Virus record (IMG/VR): IMGVR_UViG_3300028194_000509
Span: 1 to 43,311 of that record
Strand: one strand, 5' to 3'
DNA length: 43,311 nt
Origin: a virus
Position 1 is the first letter of the stretch. Every line of letters begins with the position of its first letter. The notes beneath the pieces were generated by a model that did no database searches, had not been told where the DNA came from, and saw nothing but the letters and a program-made list of their open reading frames with translations. Positions 5,819 to 14,548 of the stretch are shown piece after piece. Position numbers and translations under genes: made by a program.

Positions 5819-8302
5819 ATGGCTCAAACAATAAAACATAGAAGAGGTTCGGTAGCATCCGTAAGGAACATCACCTCATTTGGAGAAGCAGAGATTGTAA
5901 TCGGTAGTGGTTCGGTTGATGGTAAGGTAGATGGACCGATAGTTTATATCGGTAAGCCGGGTGGTTCAACAGCGGCTAATGATTACGCACCTATATCAAA
6001 ATTATACACTGGAGCCGGACTTCCAGAGGTAAAACCTGCTAATTATGGTACTACATTAGATGGATTACCATACTATGATTCAACAAATAAAAAATTATAC
6101 ATTCTAAATGCACATTCTGATGGAACATCAGGTCACTCTGAAATAATTTTAACAAAAAATTCACTTCACAACTTTGCAACTGAAGTTTCAGCATCAGCTG
6201 TAGCTGCAGGGTTTGGTGGTGGTGGTATTTTTACACCAATAACAGCAGCATTAGAAAGAACTACAAAAAATATTCAAATAACAGGTTCATTAGAAGTTTC
6301 ATCAAAAATTGAAGCTTTAAACACAAATGTTGGAACACCAACATCAAATGATTGGGGAGCTAATTTAGATGGTTCATATTTTAATAACTTCACAAAAGAT
6401 ACAGATGTATCTGAAGTTTTAAGATTTGTTGCAGGATTATTATCCTCATCAGCAGCTAATCCAACAGCAAACTCAAAAACATTAGGTTCGGTATCCGAAA
6501 CTAAAACAAATACTGGAACTGTTTCAGCGATAGGTGGACATATTCCAACTGATAATATTAAAGATGATACAAACTACTTAATAAGTAAAGGATTCGCAAC
6601 AATTGGGGGAACACTCTTTCCAGGAAAAACAATTTATAATAATACTGGATATAATGTATCATATAATTCGGTAGCAGGTGGTTCTACATCAGTACAATCA
6701 TCAGCAGATGCACAATTATTTGGATTAGGTGGATTAAATAGTGGTAATGCTAGTGCATTTCAAGTAAAAGGAACTCATGCATTCAGATTCAACAATAATA
6801 ATACTGGAACTCAAACAGAAACATCAGCATCGACAGTAACATTAAGCAATTCATCATTCTCAACTTCAAATGGTGTAACAATAGCTAAAATTAACACTGT
6901 AAATCCTGCAGTTATACCTGCGGCATTTCAAGATGGTAAATTTGTTGGAGTTCATGGACAGAACATTATGGGATGGACAACTGAAGCAAACACATCAGTA
7001 TCAGCATCAGGAACTTATATATTAAATACAACAATTGGAATCAAAACTGGTTCTCAAGCATCATTTGTAGATAAAACAGCAAGTGAAGAAATATTTTGGG
7101 CACCAATGTCATCTATTCAAACAAACATTGGTAACCATACAGGTGGAGCTATAGGTTCTCAAGCAGTTGTACAACAAACAGCAACATCATCCTCATTATC
7201 AGGCGCACCTTATTTAAACGGTGGAACTTGGTTATTAACGGGAGTGATAAGTGAGTTGTTCGAACCATTATATGTAGCATCAACAACGGCAGTAGATGTA
7301 GCAATTGGTAGTACAAGTGGATATACAATTACAAAAACAGCTGGTAACGATACATTATCAACAAATGGTGGCACAGTTCAAACAGCAGGTATGGTAAAAG
7401 ATATTACTGGAAGTCCTGTTAGAAGTGTTGGAACTATTCCAACTTGGAATGATAAAGTACATATTAGTGCAACTTATTCAATTAGTGGTACTGGTAACAC
7501 AATAACTGAAAATGGATTTAGTGATACTTCATTTACATTAGGTATAAGAGCTAGAAACAACGAAGGTGTACAAAGTACATTAAATACTCAAACCCCAACA
7601 CTACATACAGCAGGTACATTCGGGCAAGCAGGTGCTAGAGGTTCAATGGGATACTTTGGTGGTGGAACTGCATCAACTACGTTAGTAGAAAGATTTACTA
7701 ATGAAACTTATAGAAGAATAATCAGTACATCAACTGCATTATCAAACGCCTGGAATAGTGCAACTGCATTATCTAATGGTGATGGAAAAGGTTTGCAAGT
7801 TAAGCCAGGGTACTTAGTTAATCATGAATCGGCAAATGGGTATTGGTATGATGATTCGGCATATAACGCAGGACATTACAAATGGTATGTAAGAGAATTT
7901 GATACAAACGCTACAAACAACAAAGGTACATTAACAATTGATATGAACCCAAACTCATCAGCTGATTTTGTAAACTTTGATAGTACAGTTGCTAATAAAA
8001 TAGCAGTAGGTGTTATGTTTGGTTCATCTGCATCAACTATATTCGATGCAGTTAAAGGTAATCAATCATATGGTGGTAGTTTGAACACAACGGCAAATGG
8101 GGCAATGAATCCATTTTCTGATAATGTAGCTATTAAAGGTGATTTCTCATCAATAACAAATTCAAACGGAACATTAACATTAGGTTTAAATAACGCAGGT
8201 GGACAAACAATTAACTCTTCAAATGATAAAATTTGGTTAGTTATTAGATATAAAGGAACACCATCACAAACATTGGAACAAATAACGGTTTCAGTATCGT
8301 AA
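5819..8302 (+). CDS. Large virion fibre/structural protein
   Basis: Encodes 827 residues, rich in Thr, Ser, Asn and Gly. The N-terminus IKHRRGSVASVRNITSFGEAEIVIG resembles the short N-terminal module of many phage fibre proteins (IKxRRSS...LxxGElavN), seen more clearly in the gene at 9978. No enzymatic motif is visible. An Ig-like or beta-sandwich fold is likely for much of the length, judging from alternating hydrophobic/Thr strands, but I cannot name one. The probable role is an adhesin or fibre subunit. The Shine-Dalgarno is weak (GGGAT). The next gene starts 15 bases after the stop. Confidence 0.65.
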   Translation: MAQTIKHRRGSVASVRNITSFGEAEIVIGSGSVDGKVDGPIVYIGKPGGSTAANDYAPISKLYTGAGLPEVKPANYGTTLDGLPYYDSTNKKLYILNAHSDGTSGHSEIILTKNSLHNFATEVSASAVAAGFGGGGIFTPITAALERTTKNIQITGSLEVSSKIEALNTNVGTPTSNDWGANLDGSYFNNFTKDTDVSEVLRFVAGLLSSSAANPTANSKTLGSVSETKTNTGTVSAIGGHIPTDNIKDDTNYLISKGFATIGGTLFPGKTIYNNTGYNVSYNSVAGGSTSVQSSADAQLFGLGGLNSGNASAFQVKGTHAFRFNNNNTGTQTETSASTVTLSNSSFSTSNGVTIAKINTVNPAVIPAAFQDGKFVGVHGQNIMGWTTEANTSVSASGTYILNTTIGIKTGSQASFVDKTASEEIFWAPMSSIQTNIGNHTGGAIGSQAVVQQTATSSSLSGAPYLNGGTWLLTGVISELFEPLYVASTTAVDVAIGSTSGYTITKTAGNDTLSTNGGTVQTAGMVKDITGSPVRSVGTIPTWNDKVHISATYSISGTGNTITENGFSDTSFTLGIRARNNEGVQSTLNTQTPTLHTAGTFGQAGARGSMGYFGGGTASTTLVERFTNETYRRIISTSTALSNAWNSATALSNGDGKGLQVKPGYLVNHESANGYWYDDSAYNAGHYKWYVREFDTNATNNKGTLTIDMNPNSSADFVNFDSTVANKIAVGVMFGSSASTIFDAVKGNQSYGGSLNTTANGAMNPFSDNVAIKGDFSSITNSNGTLTLGLNNAGGQTINSSNDKIWLVIRYKGTPSQTLEQITVSVS

Positions 8303-8317
8303 TAAAGAGGAATAAAA

Positions 8318-9958
8318 ATGGCATATAATTCAGATAATAGGTCGGAGAGATTATTACAAGGTAGAAGATTCACAACGGATAATCTATCTCTTGGACAAGA
8401 AGCATTTACAGATGTATTTGATTTGGGAGCAGGTGAAATATTAACAGATGATGGTCTTATTCCAACAGGTAGTGCACAATTAGCATATAGTGGTTCATCA
8501 CAAAATGGTGGAGTTGTATCTGGTAGTGTTGTTAATCCTTCTATAAATCCCAATGTATCCGTTGCAAAATACCACTATAGAAAGAAACTAAAACAAGCAG
8601 CTGATGGGCAAAGAGAAGTATATTACTTCACAACTTCAGACCCTTCATCTGTATCTGATACGGTAACTTCAGACCAATTAATTGAAACTGACCAACAAAC
8701 AAACTTTATATCACCAAAATATATAATTGCTAGTGATTCACCAAATAATACTGAGAGTTCAACTCCAGGTTATAAAGTTGTTGTATATAAAGATACATCA
8801 GCAACAGCTGCTGGGATTAGCGCATCACCTTCAGACCCTGCACATTATGTATTTGATTTTAAAACTGGTGTTTTAACTTGGGTTGGTAGTAATCAACCAG
8901 CATCAAATCAATTTGTTTACATAACGGCTTATCAATATATTGGTAGAACACTTCGTTCACAAATCGATGATGGTTCAATCGGTGGTGGTGGTAGTGATAT
9001 CACAATAAAAGACGAAGGTTCAGCATTATCAACGGCAGCTACAACACTTAACTTCGTAGGTAACGCAGTTACAGCTACTGGAACTGGTGCAACTAAAACA
9101 ATTACAATTAATACTGCTGGTAGTTCATTAGATATAGATTCCCAAACAGATGGGACAGGAATAACTGTAGAAGCTACTGATAAATTAATATTATCAGATG
9201 CTGGAACAGAGAAAAAGATTAATGTATCTCAATTATTTGATTCAGCAGATTTTGATACTGAAGTAGCGGCTAATTCAGCAGTAACTGCTAATACGGCTAA
9301 AGTTACTTATCCAACGGCTGATAAAAATAAAGTAGGTTTTATATCCGTAACTCAAGCAGTTGATTTAGATAGTATAGAAGCAGAAGCAACTAGAACATCA
9401 ATTTGGAATGTAGCAGCAGCAGGTGGAAAATATACTTTCTCAGGTCCTGGTTTGAGTGGAACAGAAAACAATCCAGCTATATACTTAATGAGAGGTGAAA
9501 AATACAGATTCGCAGTAAACGCATCAGGTCATCCTTTCCGTATTCAAACAACAACTGGAGCTTATGATTCAGGAAATCAATATACAGATGGATTAACTAA
9601 CTTAGGTACTCAAAGTGGTAATGTAGAATTCAATGTTCAATTCGATGCACCTGATACTTTATATTATGTTTGTCAATCTCATTCAAATATGGGTAATGTT
9701 ATTCACATCTTAAATAAAAAAGTAGATAATTTAGTTAGTGGTTCAGCACAAATAGTAGCTGGATTAGTAGGACAGAACTTAAACATTGGTGAATTAACAG
9801 CAACTAAGGTAGTTACAAATATAGTATCACAATCTATATCATTAGCAACAGGTTCTAATATATTTGGAGATGAGCAAACCGATGTACATGAAATAACAGG
9901 TTCACTAAATATAACGGGAAGTATTAATTTCGTTAGTTTAGATGGTGGTAACTTTTAA
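8318..9958 (+). CDS. Virion structural protein with a cupredoxin-like domain
   Basis: Encodes 546 residues. The first two thirds are fibre-like with Gly/Ser/Thr-rich strands. Residues about 365-470 form a plastocyanin-like domain: TFSGPGLSG, then a GHPF loop with His405, then LYYVCQSHSNMGNVIHIL with Cys452, His455 and Met458. These are the four ligand types of a type 1 copper site, and C-x2-H-x2-M matches the short loop of amicyanin. The tail has SGSAQ and ITGSLNITGS motifs and ends in DGGNF like the gene at 4603. Such domains recur in marine phage structural proteins; whether they bind copper is unproven. AGAGGAA precedes the ATG. Confidence 0.72.
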   Translation: MAYNSDNRSERLLQGRRFTTDNLSLGQEAFTDVFDLGAGEILTDDGLIPTGSAQLAYSGSSQNGGVVSGSVVNPSINPNVSVAKYHYRKKLKQAADGQREVYYFTTSDPSSVSDTVTSDQLIETDQQTNFISPKYIIASDSPNNTESSTPGYKVVVYKDTSATAAGISASPSDPAHYVFDFKTGVLTWVGSNQPASNQFVYITAYQYIGRTLRSQIDDGSIGGGGSDITIKDEGSALSTAATTLNFVGNAVTATGTGATKTITINTAGSSLDIDSQTDGTGITVEATDKLILSDAGTEKKINVSQLFDSADFDTEVAANSAVTANTAKVTYPTADKNKVGFISVTQAVDLDSIEAEATRTSIWNVAAAGGKYTFSGPGLSGTENNPAIYLMRGEKYRFAVNASGHPFRIQTTTGAYDSGNQYTDGLTNLGTQSGNVEFNVQFDAPDTLYYVCQSHSNMGNVIHILNKKVDNLVSGSAQIVAGLVGQNLNIGELTATKVVTNIVSQSISLATGSNIFGDEQTDVHEITGSLNITGSINFVSLDGGNF

Positions 9959-9977
9959 TCAATAATTAGGGTATAAA

Positions 9978-10370
9978 TTGGCTGCAAACGAAATAAAACT
10001 AAAAAGAAGTAGTGTTGAATCAAAAGTACCATCGGTATCAGATTTAACACTAGGTGAACTTGCTGTCAATACTTTTGATGGTAAGTTATTTTTTAAAAAA
10101 AATAATGGTTCTGATTCATTAGAATCTATAGTAACAACAAACGCACAAATAACAGGTTCAGTTGAATTAACTGGAGCAGTAACATCATCATTAACTTTAA
10201 TAAAAAACCAATCACCTTCTGAAAATGTATTTACAATTAGTGTGGGTGGGCAAGATAAAATAGTAGTTAATTCAGATGGTACGTTAATAGTTAAAGAAGT
10301 TTCAGCATTACCAACAGGAACAAAAGGAGCTCTATCAGTTAGTGGAAGCAACTTTTTCGTATATTTATAA
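9978..10370 (+). CDS. Small fibre-associated structural protein
   Basis: Encodes 130 residues from a TTG start with TAGGGT upstream. The N-terminal part, IKLKRSSVESKVPS then LTLGELAVNTFDGKLFFKK, is a clear example of the short module found at the head of many phage tail-fibre proteins, thought to act in virion attachment or folding. The rest is a brief beta-rich part (QITGSVELTGAVTSS) that ends without a large adhesin domain, so this may be a stand-alone adaptor. It is the last gene of its unit; the stop is followed by a new late motif at 10391. Confidence 0.7.
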   Translation: MAANEIKLKRSSVESKVPSVSDLTLGELAVNTFDGKLFFKKNNGSDSLESIVTTNAQITGSVELTGAVTSSLTLIKNQSPSENVFTISVGGQDKIVVNSDGTLIVKEVSALPTGTKGALSVSGSNFFVYL

Positions 10371-10390
10371 TAGTAATAATTTTAAAAACT

Positions 10391-10399
10391 ATATTTATT
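10391..10399 (+). promoter_or_regulatory. Late-promoter-like motif, variant ATATTTATT
   Basis: One mismatch at the last base from ATATTTATA, 43 bases before the ATG at 10443, at the boundary between two fibre units. Confidence 0.5.
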
Positions 10400-10442
10400 A
10401 TAGTAAAGGCATTTTAACAAACAAATAAAAAGAGGAAAAAAA

Positions 10443-11972
10443 ATGGCAGAATGGAAAAAAGTACTCGTATCAGGTTCGGCAGCCGATGTAACTTCATTGA
10501 AGTTAGCATCTGTTGTAAACGCTAGTACGGATACAGACAAATTTCTTGTTCTAGATAGTAGCGGAAACGTTGACTTCAGAACAGGTACAGAAGTAAGAGC
10601 TGATATTGGAGCCGGAGCCGGTTCAGGTGATATCGCAGCAGTTAATATTACTGCAGGTTCTGGTTTAGATGGTTCTGTGAACACATCAACAGGAACTCAC
10701 ACACAAACACTTAACTTAGATATTGATGGACTTACTGATGTAGGAACAGATTTAGCAGATGCAGGTTTATTAGCAGTAGATATTGATGGAACTGGGAAGA
10801 ATAGAAAAGCTTCTATGGTGAGAATGGCGAAGTATATGCAAGATAATCTTACATTTACAACGAACACAAACACTCAAAATAGTGCAGCAACTATTAGAAC
10901 TTTAATAGGTAGTGGTAACAACGGTCATGTACCAACAGCAGGTTCGGCAGGAGAATTCTTAAAACATGATGGTACATTTGGTACTCCTTCATATACTACA
11001 AATACTAACACACAATTAACAGCAGGACAAGTTAGAGCAAATATTTCTGGTACTGGATTGATTTCATATAATAATTCAACGGGTGTTATTAGTACGACAG
11101 CTAACAATTACGTTTTACCAGAAGCAACAGCAACTGCAAAAGGTGGTATCGAATTATTTAGTAACACAGACCAATCAGTAGCAGCTAACTCAGTATCAAG
11201 TACTGCTAGTAGAACTTATGGTTTACAATTAAACTCAGCTGGACAAGCGGTAGTTAACGTTCCGTGGACTAATACACAAACAGCAGTTAGAGGTATAAGA
11301 GTATCAGATGGTGAAACTACAAACTCATTAGCTTCAGGTGAAACACTAACCCTTACACAAGGAAGTAATATTACTCTTAGTGAAGATGGTGGTGCAGTAA
11401 CAATTGCAGGTACAGCAAATACACAATTATCAGCAGCACAAGTTAGAGCAAATCTTTCTGGTACTGGTTTGATTGGATATAATTCATCTACAGGTGTTAT
11501 TTCAACAACAGCAAATAACTACTCACTTTCAGCAGCTGATGTTAAGAGTGTTCTTGGTGGCGGGATGCCATCTAACGCATTAACAATTGGTGATTCTAAT
11601 GATACAATTACTATTGCTGGTAATTTAGATGTAAATGGTACAACTACTACTATTGATACAACTAACTTAGCAGTTGCAGATAAATTCATTGAATTAAACA
11701 GAGGCGCATCAACAAATGGAGATGGTGGTTTTGTAGTTAATGGTGCAGATAACAGAGCATTCGGTTGGGATGATTCCAACGATAGATGGGCATTTGATTT
11801 TAGTGGAGCAACCGCAGGACAAACTACAATTGCAGCTGATGCATTCGCTGCAGCAGTTATTGTAGGTTCAGGTACTGGTGTTGAAGAAGCAAGTTCTAAT
11901 TACGCTAAAAATGGTAACATATTTATCAATGAAGATGAAGGTGAAATATATATTTACGCTGTAAACAACTAA
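10443..11972 (+). CDS. Fibre protein sharing the WKKV-SGS N-terminus
   Basis: Encodes 509 residues. The N-terminus MAEWKKVLVSGSA is nearly the same as that of the 1636-residue fibre at 16066 (MPNWKKVITSGSD), so the two probably dock to the virion in the same way. Residues about 135-365 carry repeats of the type TNTQLTAGQVRANISGTGLISY that also occur in the large fibre. The C-terminal region (VNGTTTTIDTTNLAVADKFIELNRG) is a beta-rich module common in marine phage fibres. No S74 chaperone domain is present. AGAGGAA lies upstream, and the stop overlaps the next ATG (TAATG), indicating translational coupling. Confidence 0.7.
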   Translation: MAEWKKVLVSGSAADVTSLKLASVVNASTDTDKFLVLDSSGNVDFRTGTEVRADIGAGAGSGDIAAVNITAGSGLDGSVNTSTGTHTQTLNLDIDGLTDVGTDLADAGLLAVDIDGTGKNRKASMVRMAKYMQDNLTFTTNTNTQNSAATIRTLIGSGNNGHVPTAGSAGEFLKHDGTFGTPSYTTNTNTQLTAGQVRANISGTGLISYNNSTGVISTTANNYVLPEATATAKGGIELFSNTDQSVAANSVSSTASRTYGLQLNSAGQAVVNVPWTNTQTAVRGIRVSDGETTNSLASGETLTLTQGSNITLSEDGGAVTIAGTANTQLSAAQVRANLSGTGLIGYNSSTGVISTTANNYSLSAADVKSVLGGGMPSNALTIGDSNDTITIAGNLDVNGTTTTIDTTNLAVADKFIELNRGASTNGDGGFVVNGADNRAFGWDDSNDRWAFDFSGATAGQTTIAADAFAAAVIVGSGTGVEEASSNYAKNGNIFINEDEGEIYIYAVNN

Positions 11973-12184
11973 TGAAACTAAAAAAAGTTATAAAAAAAAT
12001 TATGGAAGATTTTAAAAGTTTAAGAAGTAAAGCTGAAAGTAAGAATACTAAAAAAATATCTCTATCTAAAACAGAATTAGAGTTCCTCTTAGAATTGATT
12101 GCCAAATCTAATTTTGAAGGAAGAGATGTTCAAATAGTTTACGAAACTGCAGTAAAACTTCAAACATTAATTCAATCGGATTAA
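11972..12184 (+). CDS. Small basic protein coupled to the fibre gene
   Basis: Encodes 70 residues, Lys-rich and predicted helical; the start ATG overlaps the upstream stop. The second half (SKTELEFLLELIAKSNFEGRD) looks like a short amphipathic helical domain. Function is not recognised. Coupling to a fibre gene suggests an assembly chaperone or accessory role, which is inference. It closes the unit and is followed by a strong terminator. Confidence 0.65.
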   Translation: MKLKKVIKKIMEDFKSLRSKAESKNTKKISLSKTELEFLLELIAKSNFEGRDVQIVYETAVKLQTLIQSD

Positions 12185-12194
12185 ATTAATAAAG

Positions 12195-12224
12195 ACCCCT
12201 TACAGAAATGTAGGGGGTTTTTTT
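12195..12224 (+). terminator. Strong terminator with GAAA tetraloop
   Basis: 10-bp stem ACCCCTTACA / TGTAGGGGGT (12195-12204 and 12209-12218, one T-G pair) closed by a GAAA tetraloop and running into seven T residues. Confidence 0.92.
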
Positions 12225-12244
12225 ATTTAATAATAAATTATTCT

Positions 12245-12253
12245 ATATTTATT
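12245..12253 (+). promoter_or_regulatory. Late-promoter-like motif, variant ATATTTATT, before the LamG genes
   Basis: Last-base variant of the nonamer, 32 bases before the ATG at 12286 and just after the terminator. It probably serves the four genes to 15934, among which no other motif or terminator is seen. Confidence 0.5.
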
Positions 12254-12285
12254 GATACAATCATTTAATAGATAAGATATACACT

Positions 12286-12984
12286 ATGGGAATATTCAGA
12301 GGGCCAAATATAGTAAGAGATGGGTTAACTGTTTTGTTAGATTCAAGAAGCAGTAGGTCATATCCTGGTACTGGAACTACTTGGTATGATTTAAGTGGTA
12401 ATGGTAATAATGGTACTTTAGTTAATTTCACAGGCCCATCTGCAGGAAGTACTAGTGGATTCGATACTACTACTAAATTAATGATGTATGATAGACACGT
12501 TGGAACTTCTGATAGTACAGCTAACAATTATGTAACTATTCCTAATAGTGATTCTTTAGATAAGTGTTTAATAACAAATGGAATGTCTATATCATTTTGG
12601 TTTAGACAAGATACATACCGATGTACTGCTATGACTAAATGGAGTTCTTCTTGGGAAGTTTATTATTGTTCATCCTTAGTATTTAGAACTCAAGGAACTG
12701 GGGGTAGTGATTTAAGCACAGGTGATACTGCACTTTCAGGATTCCATAACATATGTGTTACTTCTACATCAATGGGTAGAAAAGTTTATGTAAACGGTGT
12801 TGTACAGGCAACTGGAACTAATACAGTATCATCACAAAATACATCTGAACCTGTAAGTATTGGGGCATATTATAATGGTAATTATGCGATGGAAGGTTCG
12901 TTACCATATTATGCGTTATATAATAGAGCATTAACATCCGATGAAGTAAACCAAAATTACAATGTTCTAAAAGATGGATTTTAA
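12286..12984 (+). CDS. LamG/concanavalin-like lectin protein 1
   Basis: Encodes 232 residues. The N-terminus GPNIVRDGLTVLLD followed by WYDLSGNGNNGTLVNF is diagnostic of the Laminin_G_3-type phage lectins. NGMSISFWFRQ, KVYVNGVVQATG and the closing YYALYNRALTSDEVNQNYN also fit. These beta-sandwich domains usually bind carbohydrate, so a receptor-binding or decoration role is likely. No Shine-Dalgarno is visible, unlike most structural genes here. It is the smallest of three related proteins in this unit. Confidence 0.78.
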   Translation: MGIFRGPNIVRDGLTVLLDSRSSRSYPGTGTTWYDLSGNGNNGTLVNFTGPSAGSTSGFDTTTKLMMYDRHVGTSDSTANNYVTIPNSDSLDKCLITNGMSISFWFRQDTYRCTAMTKWSSSWEVYYCSSLVFRTQGTGGSDLSTGDTALSGFHNICVTSTSMGRKVYVNGVVQATGTNTVSSQNTSEPVSIGAYYNGNYAMEGSLPYYALYNRALTSDEVNQNYNVLKDGF

Positions 12985-13001
12985 TTATAAAAGGGAAAAT
13001 T

Positions 13002-13331
13002 ATGTTTGAAAACAGAAGATGGTTAGTAATACCAACAAATTTAACAGAATCTATCAACTTTAATCAAGTACATCAACCATCAATTGATAAATTGAGAGTA
13101 TCTAATGATGGAACACTAACATTTGTAAAATACGAAGTAAATGTAGTAACTTCTTCCTTTGATACCACATATCTTAATCCAGAAACAGATAAAGATGAAA
13201 CATATACTACTGCAGCCGGTGTATATGGTAGACCTGATATCTATAGTTCAGATTATACAGAATATAATCATACAGAGATACGAAATGTACTCACAGGAAG
13301 TAATTGGATATCTGAAGTAGAAGGAGAATAA
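13002..13331 (+). CDS. Unknown protein between lectin genes
   Basis: Encodes 109 residues starting MFENRRWLVIPTNLTES, with AAGGGA upstream. It is rich in Thr, Asn, Asp and Tyr, has no Cys and no membrane segment, and is probably beta-rich. I do not recognise a family. Its location between two lectin genes, 17 bases after one and 1 base before the next, suggests a structural partner or chaperone of these adhesins. Confidence 0.65.
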   Translation: MFENRRWLVIPTNLTESINFNQVHQPSIDKLRVSNDGTLTFVKYEVNVVTSSFDTTYLNPETDKDETYTTAAGVYGRPDIYSSDYTEYNHTEIRNVLTGSNWISEVEGE

Positions 13332-13332
13332 T

Positions 13333-14547
13333 ATGGGAACATTCGGAGGACCAAACATATCATTAGATGGAATGGTATTCGGGTATGATACTGGATATCC
13401 TATGGTAAATAATGATAATTCATATAGATTTAATAAAGGCCAAACCACAGAAAACTTAATATACGATATGAGTGGTACTGTTACATCATCATATCCTGAA
13501 GTTGTATATAGATGTACTGCCAACGAAACAAATGTAGTAGATACATCAGTACCTGGTGGAAAATACTCTCGATTTACTGGAATAGATGGTAGTTCTAATA
13601 ACCAACTTTACAGTCGATTTAGTTCTTACTCGATAGATGTTAGAGGGGATTCGGTTAATTATAGTGTTTATTTAAAAGGTTCTGGAACTTGCCATCTTAC
13701 TATTTATGATAACCAAAGTGGGTATGGTACATCCAGTACTATTACATTAACTGAGGAATGGGTTAGGTATAATTATACAAGAACTGTAAACGCTTCAGCT
13801 ACATCATATTGGGTAGCGGTTAGAGGGGTACTTAATACTACAGATGTATATGTAGCAGGTCAACAAGCTATGAGGGGTACACATTCAACACCATATGTTG
13901 AAGATAATCGTTCATCAACACAATCTCTGATAGATTTAAAAGAAACAACAGAAATCGATTTAACTAATGTATCGTTTGATAGTAATGCTCAACTAACATT
14001 TGATGGAACTGATGATTATATTGATATAGGAAGTGATGATGTGTTAGATGTAGGTAGTATGACACAAGAAGTTATATACCAACCATTAGGTATTAATAGA
14101 AGAAACCCAATTATAGCAGACAATAACCCCACAGGAAGTGATTACGCACATGCGATGTGGTTAGAACATTATAATGACAATAAACTAATATTAATATTTG
14201 GTGATGGGTCTACACATGGAGATGTATCAAGTACAGCAACGATTACAGATACTACAAAGTACCACCATATAGTTTGTGTACGAGATGCTGGAGCAAAAAC
14301 AGTAGAGTACTTTATTAACGGAGTTAGTGATGGAGTAAAAGATTGGGCTAATAAAGCAAGTATAGGTAATCCAGTTGTATATGATGGCAGCACTAATCCT
14401 CTTAGCTACGACCACTACATAGGTGGTCATGGCAGTTTCAGTAAAAGCTATGCAAATATACCAGTAGTCAAAATATACAACCGTACACTATCAACAACTG
14501 AAATAGCACTAAACTTCAACGCATACAAAAAAAGATTCGGATTATAA
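13333..14547 (+). CDS. LamG/concanavalin-like lectin protein 2
   Basis: Encodes 404 residues with a strong Shine-Dalgarno (AAGGAGA). The N-terminus GPNISLDGMVFGYDTGYP is shared with its neighbours. Residues about 60-185 look like a first beta-sandwich, perhaps carbohydrate-binding. Residues about 210-400 are a LamG domain (LTFDGTDDYIDIGSDDVLD, MWLEHYNDNKLILIF, VEYFINGVSDG) that ends VKIYNRTLSTTEIALNFNAYKKRFGL. The extra middle domain compared with the first lectin suggests a different ligand. Probably a receptor-binding or decorating protein. Confidence 0.75.
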   Translation: MGTFGGPNISLDGMVFGYDTGYPMVNNDNSYRFNKGQTTENLIYDMSGTVTSSYPEVVYRCTANETNVVDTSVPGGKYSRFTGIDGSSNNQLYSRFSSYSIDVRGDSVNYSVYLKGSGTCHLTIYDNQSGYGTSSTITLTEEWVRYNYTRTVNASATSYWVAVRGVLNTTDVYVAGQQAMRGTHSTPYVEDNRSSTQSLIDLKETTEIDLTNVSFDSNAQLTFDGTDDYIDIGSDDVLDVGSMTQEVIYQPLGINRRNPIIADNNPTGSDYAHAMWLEHYNDNKLILIFGDGSTHGDVSSTATITDTTKYHHIVCVRDAGAKTVEYFINGVSDGVKDWANKASIGNPVVYDGSTNPLSYDHYIGGHGSFSKSYANIPVVKIYNRTLSTTEIALNFNAYKKRFGL

Positions 14548-14548
14548 T

